41,429 bases of DNA, taken from positions 1-41,429 of the forward strand of contig CAYFZR010000032.1 in NCBI GenBank assembly GCA_964347835.1. Direction: 5' to 3'. This DNA comes from CAYFZR01 sp964347835 [NCBI: uncultured archaeon] (GTDB taxonomy: Archaea; CAYFZR01). A program made the translations under genes and the position numbers. The notes under the pieces are model-generated. The model saw only the letters and a list, made by a program, of their open reading frames with translations. It searched no databases and had not been told where the DNA came from. This document shows positions 30,066-38,678 of this stretch, in pieces. How positions within the stretch are numbered: position 1 is the stretch's first letter; each line of letters opens with the position of its first letter.

Positions 30066-31916
30066 GTGAGTATAACGGTTTATAGTTTAAAAACATGTCC
30101 TTACTGTAGGCTGGTAGAGAGTTTTCTAGATGACCATGGTGTAGAATACGAGAGAATAATGGTTGACGAGTTGGGTGGAGAAGAGCAAAAAAAAGCAATA
30201 GCAGAGGCGTATCGATTAAGCGGTCAACGAAGTTTTCCCGTTATTCGCATAAACGAGAGGAGCATCATCGGCTTCGATGAAGCAAGAATGAGGAAGGCTT
30301 TAAATCTTAAGGCAAAGGACATTGTCCTTCCGAAATCGCCAGTTGTGGAAGAAAAGAAGAAAGATCTTCAGAAATACTATGATATCTTTAAAAAGCAGGC
30401 TGACAAAACAGGATACCTCCTAAACCCCAATCGCGATTTTGTAGAGAGGATTTTGCTTGGCCTCATGGAAAATAAAGAGCGTTATGGCTATGCTACTTGT
30501 CCTTGTAGTTTGGCTAGCGGCAAAATAGAAGAGGACAAAGACTTAATCTGTCCATGCGCAAATAGAGATCTGCATCTCCAGAGATACGGTCGCTGCCTCT
30601 GCGGACTTTATATAACGGAAGACTATAATCCTTATGATCCAACTAGCCCCTTGTGTATAGCAGAATATCATGAAGAAATGCTCGAACACGAGATTTCCAC
30701 ACCAACTTACGTTAAGGTATTTGGCTATTCTTTGAGAGGAGTAGATGAAGAAAGCATTAAAAATAACTTCGAAAAAGTCGCAAGTTTGTGTGAAATAAAT
30801 TTAGAGGAGATAAAATGGAAAGAGAAGACTGCCTCCGTTTCTAAAACCTTCGAGGGTAAGTATCGATTAATTCTTAAAATGGATATTTCCAAGGATTTCT
30901 ACAATTATCAAGTATGGACGATTTCAATTAAAGAATCTCCGGCTGAAATCTTCAATTTAATCGATCATTTGGCCCCATTAGAATTACCTGATGTTCACAA
31001 TCAACTCTTTGTGTTAGATATCCTATTGAACGAAGAGGAGTTTTTTTACGAAAATTTAGACTATTTTATGCCAAAAATCGATAAAGTGGGAAGTAAAATC
31101 TTAGATGGTATTCAGGTAATGAGCAGTGATCAGGAAAAAAGGATAGGGAGAGAAAGATACTTGGTTTCTCCCATGCAAGAGAGAATCGTAGACGATATAA
31201 TAACAATAGAATCCAACTACCACCTACTCCATCTGGAGAAGCAAAAATACATTTTGATCTCTGATCGTCTAAGTCGAATTGAGGAAGAAACAGTATCGAA
31301 ATTGGGATCTGTAAGCATTGGTCTGGCACAAGCAGACCATGATATTCTAAAAGATTGGATGCATGACATTAGCAATAGTTTTTCTGAAATAGCAGGCATT
31401 ACTGAAGAAGTGAACCACCATTTTCTCGATGCAACCTCCCACAGAAACATTTTAGAAACTATCTTCGTCGGTTGGAAAGAGCGCGAGGTAGATGCGTTAC
31501 CATTAATATCGACTTCCATTCTAAGTAAGGTTAAAGGCATCAAAGAAGACTACGAGACACTATATAATCGAATAGATGGTATACGTAAGGAAATGGAGGA
31601 CATCATCAATATTTTACGAACTAAAATAGAGTTAATCCAACAAGAACAGAGTTTTGATCTTCAGAAAAGCATGCATGCTACTGCCAAGACGCAACTGGAT
31701 TTACAAAAAGCAGTCAAAGGAGTGTATGTATTTTTGGTGGCATTTTATTTCACTGAACTTGCACTGATAATTTTCGAGGCAATGGAGGCAAGAGGAATAA
31801 TTCATATAGATCCTTCCATTCCTGCTGCACTTTTCATTCCAGTAGCGATATTTTTAGGATGGATACTATCGGGAAAGGCAGAAGAAATGATTATGGGGAA
31901 AAGAAAACACTTATAA
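30066..31916 (+). CDS. Three-part fusion: glutaredoxin, ferredoxin:thioredoxin reductase catalytic domain, DUF3422-like membrane domain
   Basis: GTG start behind AAGGGG. Residues 1-82 form a glutaredoxin with CPYC (Cys 11 and 14) and the SFPVI cis-Pro segment. Residues 105-190 form an FTR catalytic (beta) domain: CPC (145-147), X14, CPC (162-164), X12, CLC (177-179). The usual CHC is CLC, so the active-site His is missing. Six Cys remain for the [4Fe-4S] cluster and disulfide. From about residue 210 to the end is a mixed domain, a long helical region and two C-terminal membrane helices (about 550-600). Its pattern (LRTKIELIQQEQ...LQKSM...LQKAVKGVYVF) resembles DUF3422. FTR takes electrons from ferredoxin and reduces a disulfide, here probably that of the fused glutaredoxin. 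A ferredoxin gene follows. Confidence 0.85.
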   Translation: MSITVYSLKTCPYCRLVESFLDDHGVEYERIMVDELGGEEQKKAIAEAYRLSGQRSFPVIRINERSIIGFDEARMRKALNLKAKDIVLPKSPVVEEKKKDLQKYYDIFKKQADKTGYLLNPNRDFVERILLGLMENKERYGYATCPCSLASGKIEEDKDLICPCANRDLHLQRYGRCLCGLYITEDYNPYDPTSPLCIAEYHEEMLEHEISTPTYVKVFGYSLRGVDEESIKNNFEKVASLCEINLEEIKWKEKTASVSKTFEGKYRLILKMDISKDFYNYQVWTISIKESPAEIFNLIDHLAPLELPDVHNQLFVLDILLNEEEFFYENLDYFMPKIDKVGSKILDGIQVMSSDQEKRIGRERYLVSPMQERIVDDIITIESNYHLLHLEKQKYILISDRLSRIEEETVSKLGSVSIGLAQADHDILKDWMHDISNSFSEIAGITEEVNHHFLDATSHRNILETIFVGWKEREVDALPLISTSILSKVKGIKEDYETLYNRIDGIRKEMEDIINILRTKIELIQQEQSFDLQKSMHATAKTQLDLQKAVKGVYVFLVAFYFTELALIIFEAMEARGIIHIDPSIPAALFIPVAIFLGWILSGKAEEMIMGKRKHL

Positions 31917-31993
31917 TATAAAACGATAGCCGCCATCTTTATATATATGTAAAAATTCTCCTCAGTTATATAGCAAATTCGAGGTGAAGTAAT

Positions 31994-32176
31994 ATGATTC
32001 CAGTGGTAGATCATGAAAAATGCGATGGCGATGGAATTTGTGTAGATGTATGTCCAACGGAAGTATTTGAACTCGAAGGAGGAAAATCTATCGTCGCTCG
32101 CCCAGAAGATTGTATAGAGTGCGAAGTATGTATTGACGAATGTCCTCAAGCAGCGATAACGTTAGAAGAAGAATGA
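31994..32176 (+). CDS. Two-cluster ferredoxin with Asp in place of one Cys ligand
   Basis: The 60-residue protein has a second motif CIECEVCIDECP that is a full CX2CX2CX3CP. The first reads CDGDGICVDVCP, where the second ligand position is Asp. Ferredoxins of the Pyrococcus kind have the same Cys-to-Asp change and hold a labile [4Fe-4S] or a [3Fe-4S] cluster there. It has its own TATA box (about 31936-31948) and a GAGGTGA site. It lies 77 bases after the glutaredoxin-FTR gene and may be its electron donor, or may serve general metabolism. Confidence 0.93.
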   Translation: MIPVVDHEKCDGDGICVDVCPTEVFELEGGKSIVARPEDCIECEVCIDECPQAAITLEEE

Positions 32177-32325
32177 TTTGAGAAGGGGGTTTTACCTAAT
32201 TTTATACTGAATTTATCTTATCCTACCCTATCACCCCCTTTCTAAACCCCCATATATGTAGAAACAGCTCCTCTACAGATGAAAAGGAGAAAATTTATCC
32301 GAAATTATCTTATGGTTCAAACAAA

Positions 32326-32346
32326 AAATTTTTAAACTCCTAGTTT
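32326..32346 (+). promoter_or_regulatory. TATA box overlapping palindrome AAACT-CCT-AGTTT
   Basis: AATTTTTAAAC (about 32326-32337) runs into AAACT-CCT-AGTTT (32334-32346), a perfect inverted repeat. A further GGTTC (32314-32318) and GAACC (32359-32363) flank it symmetrically. The site precedes the sulfur-transfer/Fe-S operon and is a candidate binding site for a dimeric regulator. Confidence 0.45.
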
Positions 32347-32386
32347 GGAGATATAGTCGAACCAAGTTAATGAGAGAGAAATAATA

Positions 32387-32632
32387 ATGAAAAAAACAAA
32401 TCCTGAGCCTGATAAATCAATAGATTTAATTGGATTGTACTGTCCAATACCCATTTTTAAAACAAGAGAGGCATTGGATGGGATGGAGGTAGGGGAGATT
32501 TTAGAGGTTCTTGCTGACGACCCGGCTGCAGAAGAAGATTTGAGGCGTTTTGCGAAAAGAACCGGTCAAGAACTTCTTGAAATTAAAAAGGAAGGAGATG
32601 TCCTTCGTTTCATTTTTAAAAAAAATAAATAA
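32387..32632 (+). CDS. tusA: TusA-family sulfur carrier protein
   Basis: The 81-residue protein has the TusA core: DLIGLYCPIPIFKTREALDG with the persulfide-bearing Cys, followed by GEILEVLADDPAAEEDL and a C-terminal beta strand. TusA accepts sulfur from cysteine desulfurase or DsrE-type proteins and hands it on for thiolation or Fe-S assembly. It heads a run that includes DsrE-like, IscS, IscU and Nfu genes, all on one strand with short gaps. Confidence 0.93.
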   Translation: MKKTNPEPDKSIDLIGLYCPIPIFKTREALDGMEVGEILEVLADDPAAEEDLRRFAKRTGQELLEIKKEGDVLRFIFKKNK

Positions 32633-32662
32633 ATGAGAGTTATATTAAGGAGTTTGTTATTT

Positions 32663-33034
32663 ATGCCTGAACATAAAAAAAAGATAATGTATGTCCAAAC
32701 AAGCGGAGTAAACACTCCTGAAAGGCTTTATTCGCCATTTGTATTGGCACAAACCGCTAAAGCCATGGACATAGAACCTATAATTTATTTCCTTGGAATG
32801 GGATTGACAGTGATTAAAAAAGGCGAAGCAGAGAAGATACAGTTGGGCAGTTTTCCCAGTCTAAAGGAAGTAATGGACCAGACGGCTAAAATGGGTGTCA
32901 AATTCTACGTATGCGAACAGAGTACTCAGTTATTGAACATGGAAAGAGGAGACTTCATAGAAGAAGCCAAAATAGTTGGAGCCGCTACCCTGAATGATTT
33001 AGTCTTAGAAGTAGATGGAGTAATGTGGTTTTAA
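32663..33034 (+). CDS. DsrE-family sulfur-relay protein
   Basis: The ATG at 32663 is preferred because AAGGAG precedes it; the in-frame ATG at 32633 abuts the tusA stop and has no site. The 123-residue protein has a Rossmann-like fold with alternating strands and helices, an N-terminal KKIMYVQTSGVNTPE and the Cys in KFYVCEQSTQLL, the sulfur-accepting position of DsrE-like proteins. It ends one base before the IscS start. Inferred role: passing sulfane sulfur between TusA and the desulfurase. Confidence 0.87.
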   Translation: MPEHKKKIMYVQTSGVNTPERLYSPFVLAQTAKAMDIEPIIYFLGMGLTVIKKGEAEKIQLGSFPSLKEVMDQTAKMGVKFYVCEQSTQLLNMERGDFIEEAKIVGAATLNDLVLEVDGVMWF

Positions 33035-33035
33035 A

Positions 33036-34196
33036 ATGAGAAAGGTATACATGGACTATGCTGCATCGTCGCCTACAGATCCGCGCGTTATAGAGGCGAT
33101 GGTTCCTTATTATAATGAAAAATATGGAAATCCATCCTCTTTGTATACTTTTGCGCATGAAGATAAAGTAGCTCTACAACAATCGAGAAAAAAGGTGGCA
33201 GAACTAATAGGGGCAAAAGATAGTGAAATTATCTTTACCTCCGGTGCAACGGAAAGTATCAACCTAGCATTAAAAGGAACTGCCTACAGAAATAAAACGA
33301 AAGGAAATCATATCATTACTTCAAAAATAGAGCACATTTCCGTGTTGAATACATGTAAATATCTTCAGACGGAAGGTTTTAATATTTCATATATACCGGT
33401 AGATGAATACGGAATGGTCGATGTAGAAAAGTTAAAGGAAGAGATATCGGAAGAAACCATACTCATCTCCATCATCTATGCGAACAACGAGATTGGAACA
33501 ATACAGCCCATTAAGGAGATAGGCGAGATTGCGAGTGACAAAGAAATTTACTTCCACGTAGATTCTGTGGCGTCCTTGGGTAAGGTTCCAATAGACGTTG
33601 TAAGGGATGATATAAGTTTATTATCAATGTCTTCAAACGATATCTACGGTCCTAAAGGTAAAGGCGCCCTGTATATTAAAAAAAGAACCAAAATAGCCCC
33701 GATTATACATGGAGGCGGACAGGAAGAGGGATTGCGATCCGGCACCGAGGACATACCCGGTATCGTGGGTATGGGCAAGGCCGCTGAATTCATAAAAGAA
33801 GAAATGAGTGAAGAAAGTAAAAGACTGACAAAATTAAGGGATAAGATAATAAAAGGCACTCTTGAGAACATAGACCACTGCTATCTGAATGGGCACCTTA
33901 CAGAAAGACTTCCAAACAATATAAATCTCAGATTCAACTATATTGAAGGAGAATCTTTAATCTTAAGCCTTGATATGTATGGAATTTCTGCCTCGACCGG
34001 CTCTGCGTGTACTTCAAAGACTTTAGAGCCTTCACATGTACTGACTGCAATAGGCTTGCCGCATGAACTAGCCCACGGATCATTACAACTCACACTCGGC
34101 AAGTCAAATGATGAGGAAGATGTGAAATATTTATTAGAAGTTTTACCAGAAGTAGTAGAGAAGTTAAGAGAGTTATCTCCATTAACACCGAGGTGA
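33036..34196 (+). CDS. iscS: Cysteine desulfurase (IscS/NifS-like) lacking the PLP lysine
   Basis: The 386-residue class V aminotransferase-fold protein has SGATESINLALKG, IEH (His 100), DSVASLGKVPIDV (Asp 176) and the catalytic GSACTS with Cys 325. Where other desulfurases have S-x-H-K-x-Y-G-P-K-G, this reads SSND-IYGPKG: His is Asn 201 and the Schiff-base lysine is Asp 202. The Archaeoglobus fulgidus IscS is known to have Asp at this site. So it may give up sulfur in an unusual way, act mainly as an IscU partner, or need another PLP arrangement. It is followed 4 bases later by iscU. Confidence 0.92.
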   Translation: MRKVYMDYAASSPTDPRVIEAMVPYYNEKYGNPSSLYTFAHEDKVALQQSRKKVAELIGAKDSEIIFTSGATESINLALKGTAYRNKTKGNHIITSKIEHISVLNTCKYLQTEGFNISYIPVDEYGMVDVEKLKEEISEETILISIIYANNEIGTIQPIKEIGEIASDKEIYFHVDSVASLGKVPIDVVRDDISLLSMSSNDIYGPKGKGALYIKKRTKIAPIIHGGGQEEGLRSGTEDIPGIVGMGKAAEFIKEEMSEESKRLTKLRDKIIKGTLENIDHCYLNGHLTERLPNNINLRFNYIEGESLILSLDMYGISASTGSACTSKTLEPSHVLTAIGLPHELAHGSLQLTLGKSNDEEDVKYLLEVLPEVVEKLRELSPLTPR

Positions 34197-34200
34197 TTTA

Positions 34201-34578
34201 ATGTATAGCGAGAAGGTCATGGATCACTTCAGGAATCCTCGCAACGTTGGAGTAATCGAAGATGCAGACGGAGTAGGTACCGTAGGGAACCCTGTTTGTG
34301 GTGATCTCATGAGCGTGTACATAAAGGTCGAAGATAATAAATTAAAAGATGTAAAATTTCAGACCTTTGGATGCGGGGCAGCCATAGCCACAAGCAGTAT
34401 GGTTACTGAACTAGCAAAAGGAAAAACTCTTGATGAGGCGCAAAAAATTACAAAAAAAGACGTTGCAGATGCCTTAGAAGGTTTACCTCCAGTAAAAATG
34501 CATTGCTCTAATCTTGCTGCAGATGCATTGCACGCGGCAATAGAAGATTTTAAAAAGAAAAAATCTCAGGAGAGTTGA
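34201..34578 (+). CDS. iscU: Fe-S cluster scaffold protein IscU
   Basis: The 125-residue protein has the three scaffold Cys (33 in NPVCGD, 58 in FGCGA and 102 in HCSNL) and Asp 35 that release the cluster. An N-terminal YSEKVMDHFRNPRNVG and the LEGLPPVKMHC region fit IscU. It builds [2Fe-2S] and [4Fe-4S] clusters from sulfur delivered by IscS. It lies between iscS and a small Cys protein, with 4-base gaps, in one operon. Confidence 0.95.
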   Translation: MYSEKVMDHFRNPRNVGVIEDADGVGTVGNPVCGDLMSVYIKVEDNKLKDVKFQTFGCGAAIATSSMVTELAKGKTLDEAQKITKKDVADALEGLPPVKMHCSNLAADALHAAIEDFKKKKSQES

Positions 34579-34582
34579 TAAA

Positions 34583-34732
34583 GTGGATTGTGAACTCTGT
34601 GGAAAAGAAATTTCCCCGGAAGATTGCTTATTTGCCATGCATAAAAAGGTTATAGATGATAAGGAGTATGTATTTTGCTGCTCAATTTGTCTAGAGTCCT
34701 TTAAGAAGAAAGAGGAAGAGGTGAAAGAATGA
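34583..34732 (+). CDS. 49-residue Cys-rich (zinc-finger or TRASH-like) protein
   Basis: The GTG start follows the iscU stop by 4 bases. The product has CELCG at the start and FCCSICLESF at residues 28-37, with another Cys at 14: six Cys in 49 residues. The CX2C...(C)CX2C spacing is that of treble-clef/TRASH metal-binding modules. It ends in an acidic-basic helix and its stop overlaps the nfu start (ATGA). It may deliver or sense a metal during cluster assembly. The role is an inference from position and Cys content. Confidence 0.72.
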   Translation: MDCELCGKEISPEDCLFAMHKKVIDDKEYVFCCSICLESFKKKEEEVKE

Positions 34733-34959
34733 AAGAAGAAGTGGAAAAGGTAATCGATGAGTACATCAGACCAAGTCTCAAAATGGATGGAGGAGATATC
34801 GAATTAATTGGCATAGACGAGGAAAACGATATTGTAAAGGTAAGATTGGTCGGTGCCTGCGCCGGCTGTCCGATGTCCCAGTTTACGGCTCTCAATGTTG
34901 TTGAGGGCACATTGAAAAGGTTTGTTAAGGACACAATAATAGTGGAGACAGTGATTTAG
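34729..34959 (+). CDS. nfu: NifU C-terminal domain / Nfu-type Fe-S carrier
   Basis: The 76-residue protein is a stand-alone NifU C-terminal domain: MKEEVEKVIDEYIRPSLKMD, then GGDIELIGID, VRLVGACAGCPMS (the cluster Cys in CAGC) and TALNVVEGTLKRF. It carries [4Fe-4S] clusters from the scaffold to target proteins. It closes the operon; the overlap with the upstream small gene points to coupled translation. Confidence 0.95.
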   Translation: MKEEVEKVIDEYIRPSLKMDGGDIELIGIDEENDIVKVRLVGACAGCPMSQFTALNVVEGTLKRFVKDTIIVETVI

Positions 34960-34983
34960 GTTTAAGGCTACAAATTAAGCTCA

Positions 34984-35139
34984 CCCCTCTTCTACCTTTT
35001 ATTCGGGAAGTTAATTACTTTTCCCAACTGAATAGATCTAAAAACTTTTTCTATTAGATAAAAGATTAAACAAGCATTAAGAACAAATAGGAGTACCCCT
35101 TTTCACGGAAATATCTCGGAAATTAAGCAGGAAGAGGGG
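34984..35139. repeat. Long-range inverted repeat CCCCTCTTC ... GAAGAGGGG in intergenic region
   Basis: CCCCTCTTC (34984-34992) and GAAGAGGGG (35131-35139) are perfect complements closing a 138-base AT-rich loop between nfu and the convergent DUF434 gene. A further local pair, TGGAGG (35152-35157) and CCTCCA (35166-35171), straddles the stop codon of that gene. The closed outer stem might mark a structured RNA or a bidirectional end region. Confidence 0.35.
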
Positions 35140-35162
35140 CCCTTTCCTTCGGTGGAGGATTT

Positions 35163-35849
35163 CTAACCTCCATAGGTATCTCTAACATCATAAAAAGGCT
35201 TATCTAAATCCTCGATTATCTTACAGGGTATATCTAACGCTTTTTTAGACTTTTTAATCAAAACGTGATCGCTCGTAGCAATACATTCAAAACCTAAGAG
35301 CTTCTTATCGCAATGTTTTGAAGTAACAGCGGTACCGTTTAAACCTCTTTCATCTATATGTTCTTTTATTTTGCTCGATAATTCTCCGCTTTTCCTTACA
35401 GGACTGTCAAAAACAAAAACCATATTTTTAGGAGGATAAATATTCAAAAGATCTAAAATAAGATTAATTGCCGTCATCGTATACTCACTCATCTTATACT
35501 TTCCGAAAGAAGCCTCAATGTCTCTAATGAAGGAATCGTCACATTTTATCAAAGGTTTATCCATCAGTATACATTCCGTAGTTATTAAAACGTTGTATCC
35601 GTCAATCCCTAAATCCACGTTTATTAAATCATTCATTTTTATACGTCTTTTTCTAAGTTGTTCTGCCTCTTTCTTAGAAAATATAGCCCTAGCCAAAAGA
35701 TTTCTCTCTTTTAGAGAAAGCAAATGATGGTCTGAAACAAATTTCAAGGCGCTCTTCTTTTTGTAACCGCTTTCTAACAAAAATCTAAGTTCCTGAGCAG
35801 CTTTCAATACTTTATTCCATGTAAATGGCTGGTCTAAAGGGTTTTGCAT
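35163..35849 (-). CDS. DUF434 / DUF5616 family protein
   Basis: The minus-strand protein of about 228 residues has an N-terminal DUF434 domain ([21 protein letters not shown] and [12 protein letters not shown]). A DUF5616-like part follows with [29 protein letters not shown], and IATSDHVLI. The GIDGYN and DSPV, SD elements suggest a PIN/Toprim-like or nuclease-type acidic site, but the function is unknown. From the ATG at 35849 the gene overlaps leuS by 38 bases; a TTG at 35807 would avoid overlap. It is probably cotranscribed with alaS and leuS. Confidence 0.82.
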   Translation of the reverse strand: MQNPLDQPFTWNKVLKAAQELRFLLESGYKKKSALKFVSDHHLLSLKERNLLARAIFSKKEAEQLRKRRIKMNDLINVDLGIDGYNVLITTECILMDKPLIKCDDSFIRDIEASFGKYKMSEYTMTAINLILDLLNIYPPKNMVFVFDSPVRKSGELSSKIKEHIDERGLNGTAVTSKHCDKKLLGFECIATSDHVLIKKSKKALDIPCKIIEDLDKPFYDVRDTYGG

Positions 35850-38673
35850 GGGCTCTCTTATTTTTTGGGTCATATGCCTCTTCTTCCGCCATAACGATGT
35901 GTATACTTGTTTTTGTTTGATTTGATAAAAAGTCTTTTGCCTCTCTCAAAACATCTTCTTCAGTTAGGGAAAAATTAAGGGTTTTTTCAATGCTATCAAC
36001 ATGCATTTTATTTATATCATCTATAATAGACGATGCGAACCTTTTGATCTCCTCAGAATACTCCTTTAACTCTTTGTCCTTCATACAGACCTCTAAAATT
36101 TTAGACAACTCTATCTTCTCTTTCAATCTTTCTTTCAACATTTTTCGGTAGACTTTGTATTTCCATGAGGGGGCCAAGAATATAGAGGTCTTTTTTGGCT
36201 TTATATTTGTTATTTTAAGTATGGCTTCTATATCTGAGGTAAGATTTTGCATATATTCCTCTGCTATTTCTACATCGTAATCAATTAATTCTTCGTCTAT
36301 TTTTGGCCATTCTGCATTGAATACATAACCCGAGTTACCCATCCTCTCCCATAATTCTTCACACATATGCGGTATGAGGGGGGCGAGCAACCTTATCCAA
36401 ACGTTCATTACTAGCGTAAGTACTTCTCTATTTGGCCTTTCTGCTCTCCTTAAGTATCTTCTAACGTTATGCAACAAAGAGAAAAAAGACTCCTGAACTG
36501 CTCTCCTCGTTTGGAAGGAGTTTAATGAGTTTGTAGTCTCTTTAATACTCCCTTGAAGTCTGCTTAGAATCCATCTATCTATGAATCGGATCTCACTTTC
36601 ATCGGAATCCGTATTTATAATATCATTTGCAAGTCTCCAAAATCTCTGGAGATTTTGTTCCATAGATTCTATTTGTCTCTCCTTCCAGTCGAAATCCTGC
36701 CAGGGATCTGCTGAAAACATCAAGAACAGCCTGGTCGTATCACCACCGTATTTATCCAACGCGTCTTGAAACAGAACTACGTTTCCTTTGGAAGAGGACA
36801 TCTTTTCCCCCTCCAAAAGACCCATCCCAAACACCACAATACCGCTTGGCCAATTTTCCCTGGGAAATATGGCGGTATGGTGGAAAACATGAAAGGAAAG
36901 ATGGTTGCCTACAAGATCCTTAGCAGAAAATCTTAAATCCAACGGATACCAGTGGGTAAACTCCTTTCTCATTGCTTTTAACGCGTGAATACCTATGTTC
37001 GTGCTTTCTGCAATTTCTTCCGAAGAACCCCTGCCCAAAAATATATAGTCGAACACCTTGTCGTTTAGTTGCTCGGGATTTAAGTTTTTTATAATGTGGG
37101 CTATGGTATAGTATGCCATATATATGGTAGAATCGCTCAAAGGCTCTACTATCCAATCTACATCCCATGGTATTTTTGTACCAAGTCCCATTTTTCGTGC
37201 ACAAGCCCAATCATTCAGCCAATTTATCACATAATTAAAGTTTGCCTTAACCTCCTCGGGTACAAGCGTCATTTCGTTAATACATTCTCTGGCTAATTCC
37301 TTCCAATTTTCGTCAGAATACTTCAGAAACCACTGATCGCTTAATAGTTTTACGAGACATTTTGTTCCACATCTGCATGTTACGGGCTTTTCTGAAAAAT
37401 CCCACATTGAATTGGCTTTATTCTCTTTCAAAAAATCATATCTGACCATTTCTCTTGCTTCGTATACACTAAAATTACCATAACCTGGAATATTTTCTAA
37501 CATACGTCCTTTAGCAAATTCAACCCTGTATATTTCTTCTGTTAAATCATCTAGTTTTTTATCGTCTTGGTCTTTTATATTGTATTTCTCTACGATATCT
37601 TTTGCAGGGTAAATTCCATATCCCTCTACTTCTATGAGTTGGATGGGTTCTATACCACTCGCATCAATACCGTATTCCTCCAAAAATGAAGGATCTTCTT
37701 TCAACTGTTTTAATGCAACATAATCGTAGGGGGCGTGAGCAGGTACGCTCATAACTATGCCACTAGCGTAATCTGGATCCACAAAGAAAGCAGGAAGTAT
37801 GATTACATCACTACCTAAAGCGAGATTTTTGACATACTTTCCAACGATTTCTCTTCCTTCTATGGTCTTTTCTTTTTCAGCATCGTATCCCTGCTCTTTG
37901 AGTTTTTCTAATGCCTCCTCGCTTATTATCCATTTTTCTCCCTCTATATTTGCTACGACGTACTCTAAATCTGGTCTAATCCAGAGATTTGTAACACCAA
38001 ATACTGTTTCGGGCCTTAACGTTCCACAGGGAATCTTATAACCGTTGTAATCAAATTTCAATAACGTAAAGGTCAGTATGTTCGCTTCTTCTCCCTCCAG
38101 TAAATCGTGATCTCCTACAGGATTTTTATCATTTGGACACCACTTTACTGGATGCTCCCCTCTTACAACGTATCCTTTCTCTCTTAATTTTCTAAACTGC
38201 CATTCTATGAATTTATTGTATTGAGGGTCCGTCGTCGTAAATTCTCTCCTCCAGTCTATAGAATAACCTATTCTATCCATATTTTCTTTGTATTCCTTAC
38301 AGAAGTATTCTACAATCTTGTGAGGATTAGTAAACATGTATAATATGTTTTCTCGAACACGGTACAGATCTCTGTAGAGTTCTACCACACTTTGATCTCC
38401 TCGCTGAAACCTACTTGCAATCCCAACTACGGGAGCTCCCGTAACATGCCAAGCCATCGGGAATAATACGTTGTAACCTTGCATTCTTTTAAAACGAGCT
38501 ATTACATCTGGCACTGTATAAGTTCTACCATGACCTACGTGCATTGATCCTGAGGGGTATGGATAGGCAACAGTTATGTAAAATTTAGGTTTCTTCTGAG
38601 GTTTTGAATGGTGAAGTTCCTCTTTTTTCCAGATGTCTTGCCATTTATCCTCCCATTTTTTCCATTCTTCCAT
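35812..38673 (-). CDS. leuS: Leucyl-tRNA synthetase, archaeal type
   Basis: The ATG at 38673 has GGAGTGA 5 bases upstream; a GTG at 38682 overlapping the alaS stop is possible. The 953-residue enzyme has the class I HIGH-type motif (HVGH in [15 protein letters not shown], residues 45-56 region) and the KMSKS-type [10 protein letters not shown] (about residue 630). A long CP1 editing domain lies between them, and the archaeal C-terminal extension ends FRPAIYME. It attaches leucine to tRNA(Leu). The size matches archaeal LeuRS. It is the second gene of an alaS-leuS-DUF434 cluster. Confidence 0.97.
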   Translation of the reverse strand: MEEWKKWEDKWQDIWKKEELHHSKPQKKPKFYITVAYPYPSGSMHVGHGRTYTVPDVIARFKRMQGYNVLFPMAWHVTGAPVVGIASRFQRGDQSVVELYRDLYRVRENILYMFTNPHKIVEYFCKEYKENMDRIGYSIDWRREFTTTDPQYNKFIEWQFRKLREKGYVVRGEHPVKWCPNDKNPVGDHDLLEGEEANILTFTLLKFDYNGYKIPCGTLRPETVFGVTNLWIRPDLEYVVANIEGEKWIISEEALEKLKEQGYDAEKEKTIEGREIVGKYVKNLALGSDVIILPAFFVDPDYASGIVMSVPAHAPYDYVALKQLKEDPSFLEEYGIDASGIEPIQLIEVEGYGIYPAKDIVEKYNIKDQDDKKLDDLTEEIYRVEFAKGRMLENIPGYGNFSVYEAREMVRYDFLKENKANSMWDFSEKPVTCRCGTKCLVKLLSDQWFLKYSDENWKELARECINEMTLVPEEVKANFNYVINWLNDWACARKMGLGTKIPWDVDWIVEPLSDSTIYMAYYTIAHIIKNLNPEQLNDKVFDYIFLGRGSSEEIAESTNIGIHALKAMRKEFTHWYPLDLRFSAKDLVGNHLSFHVFHHTAIFPRENWPSGIVVFGMGLLEGEKMSSSKGNVVLFQDALDKYGGDTTRLFLMFSADPWQDFDWKERQIESMEQNLQRFWRLANDIINTDSDESEIRFIDRWILSRLQGSIKETTNSLNSFQTRRAVQESFFSLLHNVRRYLRRAERPNREVLTLVMNVWIRLLAPLIPHMCEELWERMGNSGYVFNAEWPKIDEELIDYDVEIAEEYMQNLTSDIEAILKITNIKPKKTSIFLAPSWKYKVYRKMLKERLKEKIELSKILEVCMKDKELKEYSEEIKRFASSIIDDINKMHVDSIEKTLNFSLTEEDVLREAKDFLSNQTKTSIHIVMAEEEAYDPKNKRAHAKPFRPAIYME

Positions 38674-38678
38674 AACTT

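Noticed and set aside
34960-35162. tRNA or other known RNA gene in the nfu/DUF434 gap
   Set aside because: No acceptor-T-arm pattern or CCA-type end was found, only isolated stems.
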